From the NCBI GenBank assembly GCA_963837735.1, contig CAWIOM010000004.1, positions 310,001 through 374,000 of the forward strand: a stretch of 64,000 bases of DNA, written 5' to 3'. Under the pieces are notes generated by a model, which was given only the letters and a program-made list of their open reading frames with translations, searched no databases and was not told the origin of the DNA. Source of the stretch: VRUE01 sp963837735 (GTDB taxonomy: Bacteria > Actinomycetota > Thermoleophilia > Solirubrobacterales > 70-9). Positions 54,657 to 61,745 of the stretch are shown one piece after another (position 1 is the stretch's first letter; every line of letters starts with the position of its first letter). Position numbers and translations under genes: made by a program.

Positions 54657-54887
54657 TCAGGGAGGTGGCGACTTCTCGACCCGCGGCGGTGTTTCCGTTG
54701 TCAGGTTGAGCGCCACCGGAAAGAGGAAGGCCCCGAGGGCGATCAGGATCACCCCCGCCAGGATCAGCGCACGCGAACTGCTCAGGTGGCCGAGGATCCC
54801 GATCGCAAAGCCGATCAGGACCAGCGCGACGTAGGGGCCGATGCTGTGTGGGAGCAGGGACGCGAGTGGGAGGACGAGGTCGGGCAC
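54657..54887 (-). CDS. Small two-helix membrane protein
   Basis: A 76-aa protein with two transmembrane helices (IGPYVALVLIGFAIGILGHL and LILAGVILIALGAFLFPVAL) and a Pro-rich tail. Function unknown; such short hydrophobic proteins are common next to transporter or ATPase genes. GTG 54887 lies 24 nt from the divergent moxR ATG, with a shared -10. Confidence 0.68.
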   Translation of the reverse strand: MPDLVLPLASLLPHSIGPYVALVLIGFAIGILGHLSSSRALILAGVILIALGAFLFPVALNLTTETPPRVEKSPPP

Positions 54888-54893
54888 GGCCCG

Positions 54894-54903
54894 GGATTAT
54901 CCT
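54894..54903. promoter_or_regulatory. Shared palindromic -10 of a second divergent leaderless pair
   Basis: GGATTATCC (54894-54902) gives GATAAT on the minus strand, 8 nt before GTG 54887, and TATCCT (54898-54903) on the plus strand, 7 nt before ATG 54911. The start codons are 24 nt apart, as at 21234/21258. Confidence 0.55.
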
Positions 54904-54910
54904 TCCGACC

Positions 54911-55792
54911 ATGGAACCGGGCTCAGTCGCAGAGACCAAGGAGGCGCTGGCCGGCGCCGGCTACCTCGCCGACGAGCCGGCCGCTCTCGTTTCCTACCTC
55001 GCCCAGCGGCTCGGCAAGCCGGTCCTGGTCGAGGGACCGGCGGGAGTCGGCAAGACCGAGCTGGCCAAGGCGCTCTCGCGAGCCACAGGGCGCGAGCTGA
55101 TCCGCCTCCAGTGCTACGAGGGCCTCGACGAGGCCAAGGCCCTTTATGAGTGGAACTACCGCAAGCAGCTGCTGCGGATCCAGGCCGGCGGCGAGGATGG
55201 TTGGGAGGATGTCCACGGGGACATCTTCAGCGAGGAGTTCCTGCTCGAGCGGCCGCTGATGCAGGCGATCGCCGGGTCTGAGCCCGTCGTCCTCCTGATC
55301 GACGAGATCGACAAGACCGACCAGGAGTTCGAGGCGATGCTGCTCGAGCTTCTCTCCGACTTCCAGATCACGATCCCCGAGCTCGGGCAGATCTCGGCGA
55401 AGACGATGCCGATCGTCGTCCTCACCTCGAACAACTCGCGCGAGCTGACCGAGGCGCTGAAGCGCCGCTGCCTCTACCTCTGGCTCGACTACCCCGAGCT
55501 CGAGCGGGAGATAGAGATCGTCCGTCTGCACGCGCCGGATCTCTCCGAGGCCCTGACCCGGCGCCTGGTCGAGGTGGTGACGATGGTCCGCGCCCTCGAC
55601 CTGAAGAAGCCGCCCTCGATCGCCGAGTCGATCGACTGGGCGCGCACCCTGCTGCTGATGGGATCGGAGGACATCGACCAGGAGACGTTCAAACAGTCGA
55701 TGTCGATCATCGTCAAGCACCGCACCGACATCGACCTGGTCGCCGAGCGAGTCGGGGTGAAACTTGCCGACCCCCTACGGCCCCAGGCCTGA
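54911..55792 (+). CDS. MoxR-family AAA+ ATPase
   Basis: A 293-aa chaperone-like ATPase: Walker A VEGPAGVGKTELAKAL, Walker B PVVLLIDEIDK, sensor 1 IVVLTSNNSRELTEALKRRC (arginine finger region) and a C-terminal helical lid (KHRTDIDLVAERVGVKLADP). MoxR proteins commonly work with von Willebrand factor A partners to mature or load cofactors. The next gene encodes exactly such a partner and overlaps it by 29 nt. Its client is unknown. Confidence 0.93.
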   Translation: MEPGSVAETKEALAGAGYLADEPAALVSYLAQRLGKPVLVEGPAGVGKTELAKALSRATGRELIRLQCYEGLDEAKALYEWNYRKQLLRIQAGGEDGWEDVHGDIFSEEFLLERPLMQAIAGSEPVVLLIDEIDKTDQEFEAMLLELLSDFQITIPELGQISAKTMPIVVLTSNNSRELTEALKRRCLYLWLDYPELEREIEIVRLHAPDLSEALTRRLVEVVTMVRALDLKKPPSIAESIDWARTLLLMGSEDIDQETFKQSMSIIVKHRTDIDLVAERVGVKLADPLRPQA

Positions 55793-57167
55793 CCCCGGCC
55801 CGCCGGGCCTGGCGTCGAAGCTGCTCGGCTTCTGCGAGGAGCTGCGCGGCGAGGGGATCGCGGTCGGGACCTCGGAGATCCTCGACGCCTTCGCGGCGCT
55901 CGAACAGGTCCCCTGGACATCGCAGGACGACTTCCGCGAGGCGCTGGCGGCGACGATCGCCAAGTCGCCGGAGGACCGGCGGCTCTTCGAGCTGCTCTTC
56001 GAGCGCTGGTTCTTCCGCGCCGCCGAGGCCGAGGCGATAGAGCGCGGGATCGGCGAGGAGGGCCGGCGCCACGAGGGCGGCGAGCGGCTCGACATCGACG
56101 AGCTACGCGAGCAGATCCGGCAGGCGATCCTCGACGGCGACGAGGACGAGATGCGCGACCTCGCCCGCCTGGCGATCGCCGCCTTCGGCCGCCAGGGCGA
56201 GGGCTCCGGGGTGATCGGGGTCGACGTGCAGCGGATTCGCCGCACGCTCGGCCTCTCGGCCGGGACCCAGCAGCCGGCCGAGGACGGCGACGAGGAGCCG
56301 CCGCCGATCGACCGTGACCAGCTCAACCGCTTCGAGCGTCACCTGCGCCGCGAGCTCGAGCGCGACCTGATCGAGCGCACCTCCACCCTCCCCCCATCCC
56401 GCCCGCTGGCCGACCTCGACCGGGCTCTGCCCAGCAGCCCGACCCAGGACCTGGCGTCCGTGCACCGCGCGGTCTCGCAGATGAAGCGGCGGCTGGCAAC
56501 GCTGGGTCACGAGCAGCGCGGCCGACGCAAGGCGCAGAACGTCGACGTGCGGCGCACGATGCGCGCTTCGCTGCAGACCGGCGGCGTGCCGATGTACCTG
56601 CGCTACCGGCCCAAGCGCCCGCGCCGCCCGGAGATCTATGTCCTCTGCGACGTCTCGACATCGGTCACCTCGGCCAGCGTCTTCTTCCTCTCCGTCCTCC
56701 ACGCCCTCCACGACTCGTTCCGCAAACTGCGCAGCTTCGTCTTCATCGAGCGGATCTCAGAGGTCACCGAGGTCTTCGAGCACGAGCGCGACTTCCGCGT
56801 GATCGCCGAGCGGATCTCCTCCGAGGGCGGCGTCGCCGACGTCTCCGGCTACACCGACTACGGCCGCGTCTGGCTCGAGCTGCTCGCCGAGATCTCCGAC
56901 GACCTCGACCCGCGCTCGACCGTGATCGTCCTCGGCGACGCTCGCACCAACGGCCGCGAGCCCCACGCCGACGTCTTCGCTCAGGTCTCCGAACGCGCCG
57001 GGCGGCTGTTCTGGCTCAACCCGGAGCCGAAGCTCTACTGGAACTACGGCGACTCGGTGATGGCCGCCTACGAGCCCCACTGCGACGGAGCCTTCGAGTG
57101 CTGGACCACCCGCCACCTGGAGAACTTCGTCAACGTCGTCGCCGGCGGCGTCCCGGCGGCCGAGTGA
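55764..57167 (+). CDS. VWA-domain protein (CoxE-like), MoxR partner
   Basis: A 467-aa protein. The N-terminal helical part (about 15-230) is followed by a VWA domain with the MIDAS motif CDVSTSVTSAS (DxSxS) and a later TDYGRVW and LGDARTNG. The start is a TTG at 55764 within moxR (29-nt overlap); a shorter start cannot be excluded. No secretion signal, so it is probably cytoplasmic. With MoxR it forms an AAA-VWA pair seen in carbon monoxide dehydrogenase maturation, but no cox genes are nearby. Confidence 0.88.
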   Translation: MPTPYGPRPDPGPPGLASKLLGFCEELRGEGIAVGTSEILDAFAALEQVPWTSQDDFREALAATIAKSPEDRRLFELLFERWFFRAAEAEAIERGIGEEGRRHEGGERLDIDELREQIRQAILDGDEDEMRDLARLAIAAFGRQGEGSGVIGVDVQRIRRTLGLSAGTQQPAEDGDEEPPPIDRDQLNRFERHLRRELERDLIERTSTLPPSRPLADLDRALPSSPTQDLASVHRAVSQMKRRLATLGHEQRGRRKAQNVDVRRTMRASLQTGGVPMYLRYRPKRPRRPEIYVLCDVSTSVTSASVFFLSVLHALHDSFRKLRSFVFIERISEVTEVFEHERDFRVIAERISSEGGVADVSGYTDYGRVWLELLAEISDDLDPRSTVIVLGDARTNGREPHADVFAQVSERAGRLFWLNPEPKLYWNYGDSVMAAYEPHCDGAFECWTTRHLENFVNVVAGGVPAAE

Positions 57168-57724
57168 GCCGGGCGCTGCTGCTTCGCCACGGCGAGTCGG
57201 CACACAACGCGCATAGCGGGCCCGAGGCCCTCGCCGACGGGGACGGCGACCGCCTCACCGAGCTCGGCCTGGAACAGGCGCGGGACGCCGGAGCCGGCCT
57301 TGCCGGGCAGGGCGTGACGCGCCTGCTCAGCAGCCCGATGCGGCGGGCGACGGAAACCGCGGAGGCGATCGGCGCGTCGCTCGGGCTGGAGACCGAGGTC
57401 CTGCCCTACGCGCAGGAGCTGAGCGCCGGCGAGGCCTTCGAGCAGGTCGTGGACCGGGTCCAGCGGCTGAAGGACGAGCTCGAGCGAACCGCGGACGGGC
57501 TGCCGCTCGTCGTCAGCCACGGGATCTTCATCCGCTTCTTTTTGCTCGACTCCGTGCTCGGCTCGGAATTCGCTCCGCCGATGGCGGGGCGGATCTGGCA
57601 GCTCGCCTCGCTTAACTGCGGGCTCAGCGAATTCGCCCGGGGCGAGTACCGGGACCCGACGGGCGCCGAAGTTCCGGGCTGGACCTGCCACGGCTGGATG
57701 CAGCGGCCGTGGGACTCCCGCTAG
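57164..57724 (+). CDS. Histidine phosphatase family protein
   Basis: A 186-aa phosphoglycerate-mutase-like phosphatase. The catalytic RHG is in MSRALLLRHGESAHN and the second histidine in LPLVVSHGIFIRFF. The start GTG 57164 overlaps the upstream stop (GTGA), so it is translated with the MoxR-VWA unit. The substrate is unknown. The stop overlaps the convergent Rrf2 gene by 4 bp. Longer in-frame starts extend into the VWA gene and were rejected. Confidence 0.9.
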   Translation: MSRALLLRHGESAHNAHSGPEALADGDGDRLTELGLEQARDAGAGLAGQGVTRLLSSPMRRATETAEAIGASLGLETEVLPYAQELSAGEAFEQVVDRVQRLKDELERTADGLPLVVSHGIFIRFFLLDSVLGSEFAPPMAGRIWQLASLNCGLSEFARGEYRDPTGAEVPGWTCHGWMQRPWDSR

Positions 57725-58176
57725 CGCGTCGCCCAGGCGCCGGGCGCGCCGGCCAGGTCCTTGACCGCGGACGGCAGCTCGCCGGAGACCAGGTCGGCCA
57801 GCGTCACCTCCTCGACCACGGAACGGAGGCTGGCGCGGACGGCGATCCAGACTTCCTGCAGGTGCTCGGCGTTGCCGCGGTACTCGATCGACTCGGGGGG
57901 CGAGGACTGGACGTGGGCGATCGGCCCCTCGACGGAGCGGACTATGTCGGCGATCGTCACCTCGTCGGCGGGCCGGGCCAGCCAGTAGCCGCCCTTGGCG
58001 CCGCGACGAGCGCGGACGATCCCGGCGTGCTTGAGCTCGAGCAGGATGTGCTCGAGGAATTGCAGCGGGATGTCCTGCGCCTCGGCGAGCTTCTCGCCCT
58101 TGACGGGGCCTTCGCCCGCCGCCGCGAGCTCGGCGGCGGCTCGAACGGCGTAGTCGGCCTTCGCGGAAACGCGCAT
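57721..58176 (-). CDS. Rrf2-family transcriptional regulator without cysteines
   Basis: A 151-aa winged-helix regulator: MRVSAKADYAVRAAAELAAA, the HTH LAEAQDIPLQFLEHILLELK and wing RGAKGGYWLARPADEVTI. IscR-type members bind an iron-sulfur cluster through three cysteines; this protein has no cysteine at all, so it cannot. That makes a small-molecule or protein-interaction mode like CymR (cysteine regulator) more likely, and the adjacent sulfite-exporter family gene fits sulfur metabolism. It is 16 bp after the TauE-like gene in the same direction. Confidence 0.88.
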   Translation of the reverse strand: MRVSAKADYAVRAAAELAAAGEGPVKGEKLAEAQDIPLQFLEHILLELKHAGIVRARRGAKGGYWLARPADEVTIADIVRSVEGPIAHVQSSPPESIEYRGNAEHLQEVWIAVRASLRSVVEEVTLADLVSGELPSAVKDLAGAPGAWATR

Positions 58177-58192
58177 TGGCCTAGTTAATCAG

Positions 58193-59137
58193 TCAGCTCG
58201 TGGCATCAGGCGCCAGTGTCGGGCCCTGGCCGCCGCCTTGTCCGCCGTCGCGTTCGCGTTCGCGTTCGCGCCGCCGATGGAGCCAGCGCGGCGCGGCGAG
58301 GACGCCGCCCAACCCGAGCGCGGCGACCGCGGCGGCGATCGGCCAGACGTTGGGGTCGCCTTTTTTCAAGGTGAAGTAGCCGGAGGCGATCAGCACCACT
58401 CCGAGGGCGGTGCGCAGGAAGCCCTGCGGAGCCTTGCCCGAGAGGGAGGCCCCGATCACGACCCCCGGCAGGGATCCGACCAGGATGTTGGCGGCGAGGC
58501 CGAAGTCGATGTTGCCCCCGACCCAGTGGGCGACGGCGGCGGCCGAGAGCAGGATCGCGGCGTGGACGACGTCGGTGCCGACCACTTTCTTGGGAGCGAG
58601 GCGGTAGACGGCGATCAGCAGGATCGCGATCACGGTCCCCGAGCCGGCGGAGGTGATCCCGATCACGAACCCGGTCGTGGCACCGATCATGACCGCGGCG
58701 ACCTTGTGGCGGCGCTCGACGTCGAAGCGGTCGCGCTCTTCGACGAGGTCGCGGAGGATCAGGGCCCGGGCCAGGGTGATGATCCCGACCATCAGCAGGG
58801 TGCCGCCGAGCACGGCGTATACGAGCGAGTCGAGCCTGTCTTCGCTGACGTGCTTCTCGAGCACCGAGACCATGGCGACCCCGGCGATCGCCGCCGGCAC
58901 GCTGCCGTAGGCCAGCCAGCGGACCAGCTCCATGTTGACCGTCTTCATTTTCAGGTGGCGCCAGCCGCCGACGGTCTTGGTGATCGCCGAATAGAAGATG
59001 TCGGTGCCGATCGCGGTCGTCGGCTGGGTGCCGAAGATCAGGATCAGAAGCGGGGTCATCAGAGACCCACCGCCCATGCCAGTCATTCCGACGAGGACGC
59101 CGATTCCAAAGCCGAAGAGGACTATTGCCGGGTCCAT
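58193..59137 (-). CDS. TauE/SafE family anion exporter
   Basis: A 314-aa membrane protein with about 8-9 helices and the two family blocks: VLVGMTGMGGGSLMTPLLIL near the N-terminus and GFVIGITSAGSGTVIAILLI in the second half. Related proteins export sulfite or sulfonate-derived anions. The C-terminus ends in a hydrophilic RRERERERDGGQGGGQ tail encoded by a short tandem repeat. It is followed by the Rrf2 regulator and divergent from the ABC importer at 59215. Confidence 0.88.
   Translation of the reverse strand: MDPAIVLFGFGIGVLVGMTGMGGGSLMTPLLILIFGTQPTTAIGTDIFYSAITKTVGGWRHLKMKTVNMELVRWLAYGSVPAAIAGVAMVSVLEKHVSEDRLDSLVYAVLGGTLLMVGIITLARALILRDLVEERDRFDVERRHKVAAVMIGATTGFVIGITSAGSGTVIAILLIAVYRLAPKKVVGTDVVHAAILLSAAAVAHWVGGNIDFGLAANILVGSLPGVVIGASLSGKAPQGFLRTALGVVLIASGYFTLKKGDPNVWPIAAAVAALGLGGVLAAPRWLHRRRERERERDGGQGGGQGPTLAPDATS
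58249..58270 (-). repeat. Short tandem repeat in the TauE C-terminus
   Basis: About three and a half copies of the hexamer CGCGTT (plus strand) encode the alternating Arg/Glu tail of the exporter. Copy number could vary by slippage; no change of frame would result. Confidence 0.7.
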
Positions 59138-59214
59138 GGTGTGAGCCGCGCCGGTTGCTTATCGACTTTCCTGACCTCTTAAGTCAAGAGCGCGGAGTGC
59201 GGCAGGATACCAGG

Positions 59215-59979
59215 ATGCGCAGCGCTGACAGGGGAATTTCTGTGCGCGCCCTCGAGCATGCCTACGGCCCCCTGCAGACCCTCGACGGCCTCGACCTCGA
59301 GGTCCCTGCGGACGGCGTGCTCGGCCTGGTCGGGCCCTCGGGTTGCGGCAAGTCAACCCTCCTCGAGCTGGTCTGCGGGCTGCGCGAGCCCGACGGCGGC
59401 GCGATCGAGCTGGGCGCGGGCGATGCCGAGGCCCGGCTCGCCCGTTGTGCCTTCATGCCCCAGCAGGACGTCCTCTTCCCCTGGCTTTCCGCGCTCGACA
59501 ATGCCTCGCTGGCCCTGCGCAACCGGGGGATCTCACGGCCCGCCGCCCGGCAACGGGCGGCGCAACGGTTCGGCGACTTCGGCCTTTCCGGCTTCGAGCA
59601 GGCGCGGCCGGCCGAGCTCTCCGGCGGGATGCGGCAGCGGGTCGCATTCCTGCGCACGCTGCTGTCCGAGAAGCCGGTGCTCGCCCTCGACGAGCCCTTC
59701 GCCTCGCTCGACGCAATCACCCGGGGGGAGATGCAGAGCTGGCTTGCCGCAGCCCTGCGCACGGATCCCCGCACCATCCTGCTCGTCACGCACGACGTCG
59801 AGGAGGCTCTCTACCTCTGCGACCGGGTCGCCGTCCTCTCCTCGCGCCCGGCGCGGATCGTCGAGGAGATGGCCGGGCCGGCTCCACGCGCTGCCGACCG
59901 CGACGCAGCCGTCACCGACCCCGGGTTCGTCGCCGCCCGCGAGCGAGCGATGCGCGCCCTGCACGAGGGCTCCCAGTGA
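59215..59979 (+). CDS. ABC transporter ATP-binding protein (pyrimidine/sulfonate/nitrate type)
   Basis: A 254-aa ATPase: Walker A GPSGCGKST, Q-loop FMPQQDVLFPW, signature ELSGGMRQRV, Walker B VLALDEPFASLD and H-loop LLVTHDVEEAL. It resembles SsuB/TauB/ThiZ. ATG 59215 was chosen because it gives a standard N-terminus (MRSADRGISVRALEHAYG); longer starts enter the TauE promoter. The permease gene starts inside its last codons (GTG 59976). Confidence 0.93.
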   Translation: MRSADRGISVRALEHAYGPLQTLDGLDLEVPADGVLGLVGPSGCGKSTLLELVCGLREPDGGAIELGAGDAEARLARCAFMPQQDVLFPWLSALDNASLALRNRGISRPAARQRAAQRFGDFGLSGFEQARPAELSGGMRQRVAFLRTLLSEKPVLALDEPFASLDAITRGEMQSWLAAALRTDPRTILLVTHDVEEALYLCDRVAVLSSRPARIVEEMAGPAPRAADRDAAVTDPGFVAARERAMRALHEGSQ

Positions 59980-60728
59980 GGCGGCGGCTCCTGCCGCTCC
60001 TGCTCCTGGCCGCTCTGATCGGCGCCTGGCAGCTGGCCGCGAGCAGCGGCGCGCTCGCCTCGGCCCTCGACCTCGAAGACTTCCTCGTCCCTTCGCCGGC
60101 CGAAATCGCGACGTCGCTCTGGGAGAACCGCTCGCTGCTCGCCGAAAACGCCTGGGTGACGTTCCAGGAGGTGATGCTCGGCTTCGGCTGCGCGGTGGTC
60201 GCCGGAGTCGCCTTTGCCGTCGCCCTCCATATCTCGGAGACCCTGCGCCTCGCCGCCTATCCGCTGGTCGTCGCCTCGCAGACGATCCCGATCGTCGTCA
60301 TCGCCCCCATCCTCGTCATCTGGCTCGGCTTCGGAATCGGGCCGAAGCTCGCGATCGTCGCCCTGATCTGCTTCTTCCCGATCACGGTCTCGACGATCGA
60401 CGGCCTGCGCTCGACCGGCCCGGAGGCGATCAAGATGATGCGGACCCTGGATGCATCGCGCTGGGCAACGCTCCGCCGCCTCGAAGCGCCGACCGCGCTG
60501 CCGCAGTTCTTCAGCGGCGCGCGGATCGCCGTCGCCATCGCTCCGATCGGCGCCGTCTTCGGCGAGTGGGCTGGGTCGAGCTCCGGCCTCGGCCACATGA
60601 TCCTCCAGGACAACGCCCAACTCGAAACCGCCAGGGAGTTCGCCGCGGTCGTGGTCCTCTCGGCGATCGCCCTGGCGCTCTACGGCCTCCTGGCCCTCGC
60701 GGAGCGCCGCATCGTCACTTGGCGATAG
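59976..60728 (+). CDS. ABC transporter permease (SsuC/ThiX type)
   Basis: A 250-aa inner-membrane permease with about six helices. The EAA-type coupling loop is near AIKMMRTLDASRWATLRRLE, followed by PTALPQFFSGARIAVAIAPI and GAVFGEWAGSSSGLGHMILQ, typical of nitrate/sulfonate/pyrimidine importers. It starts with GTG inside the ATPase gene (GTGA overlap). It is the middle gene of an ATPase-permease-binding protein operon. Confidence 0.92.
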   Translation: MRRRLLPLLLLAALIGAWQLAASSGALASALDLEDFLVPSPAEIATSLWENRSLLAENAWVTFQEVMLGFGCAVVAGVAFAVALHISETLRLAAYPLVVASQTIPIVVIAPILVIWLGFGIGPKLAIVALICFFPITVSTIDGLRSTGPEAIKMMRTLDASRWATLRRLEAPTALPQFFSGARIAVAIAPIGAVFGEWAGSSSGLGHMILQDNAQLETAREFAAVVVLSAIALALYGLLALAERRIVTWR

Positions 60729-60737
60729 AAAGCAGGG

Positions 60738-61745
60738 GTGAGACTTACCCGAACCGTCCCCGTTGCCGCGATCGTCGCCGCGATCGCCTTGGCGCTCGGC
60801 CTTGCCGCCTGCGGCGAGAAGAGCGAGGACGCTGTCGGCGCCGAGCGGACGCCGTTGACGCTGACGCTGGACTTCTACCCGAACCCCGATCACGCCGGGA
60901 TATACATGGCCGAGAAGCTCGGCTACTTCGACGACGCCGGGCTCGACGTCTCGATCCAGACTCCGTCCGATCCCTCGGCGCCGATCAAGCAGGTCGCCGC
61001 CGGCCGCTCGGACCTGGCGATCTCCTACGAGCCCGAGGTCTTGCTGGCCCACGAGAAGGGACTCGACACGATCGCGATCGGCGCTCTCGTCGACCGGCCG
61101 CTGACCTCGATGATCTGGCTGAAGAAATCGGGGATCAAGGACGTCGCCGGCCTGCGCGGCAAGACCATCGCGACCGCCGGCATCCCCTACCAAGACGCTT
61201 ACCTGAAGACGATTCTCGCCAGGGCCAACCTCTCGCCCGGAAACGTGAAGACGGTCAACGTCGGCTTCGGGCTCCTGCCGGCGATCCTCGGCGGCCAGGC
61301 CGACGCGATGCTCGGCGGCTTCAGCAACGTCGAGGGCGTCGACCTCCGGGTTCGCGGCAAGGACCCCGTGGTGACGCCGGTCGACCGGCTCGGGGTCCCC
61401 ACCTACGACGAGCTCGTCCTGGTGGCCAATCGCAGGAGCCTGGAAGAAGAACCCGAGCCCTACCGGCTCTTTCTCGCCGCCCTCGCGCGGGGGACTTCAG
61501 CGGCGGTCAAGAGCCCCGAAGCCACGGTTGACGCGCTGCTCGCGGCCAACGGCGACCTCGACCCGAAGCTGACCAGGGCCGAGGTCGATGCGACCCTGCC
61601 GGTGCTCAGCGCCGACGGACGGATGAACGCCGCCGAGTGGGCGGATTTCATCGCCTGGATGCGCCGTAACGAACTGATCGGCTCCGAGCCGGCGCCGGCC
61701 GAAGTGATGAGCGATGCCTATCTGCCGGGCAAGATCCCGGAATAG
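60738..61745 (+). CDS. ABC transporter substrate-binding lipoprotein (ThiY-like)
   Basis: A 335-aa lipoprotein: signal VAAIVAAIALALGLAACGEK with lipobox LAAC, then TLTLDFYPNPDHAGIYMAEK, which is close to the ThiY/NMT1 family motif (LDWxPNxxHxGxY). The family binds thiamine pyrimidine precursors or related molecules. The last 28 bp overlap the convergent EAL-protein gene. No TPP riboswitch is visible upstream of the operon, so regulation is unclear. Substrate choice is inferred from the motif. Confidence 0.87.
   Translation: MRLTRTVPVAAIVAAIALALGLAACGEKSEDAVGAERTPLTLTLDFYPNPDHAGIYMAEKLGYFDDAGLDVSIQTPSDPSAPIKQVAAGRSDLAISYEPEVLLAHEKGLDTIAIGALVDRPLTSMIWLKKSGIKDVAGLRGKTIATAGIPYQDAYLKTILARANLSPGNVKTVNVGFGLLPAILGGQADAMLGGFSNVEGVDLRVRGKDPVVTPVDRLGVPTYDELVLVANRRSLEEEPEPYRLFLAALARGTSAAVKSPEATVDALLAANGDLDPKLTRAEVDATLPVLSADGRMNAAEWADFIAWMRRNELIGSEPAPAEVMSDAYLPGKIPE

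Noticed and set aside
57721..58176. Iron-sulfur IscR-type assignment of the Rrf2 regulator
   Set aside because: The protein has no cysteine, so a cluster-binding IscR or NsrR role is excluded.
59138..59214. TPP riboswitch upstream of the ThiY-like ABC importer
   Set aside because: Only 77 bp are available and neither the CTGAGA nor the conserved second helix of the THI box is present.
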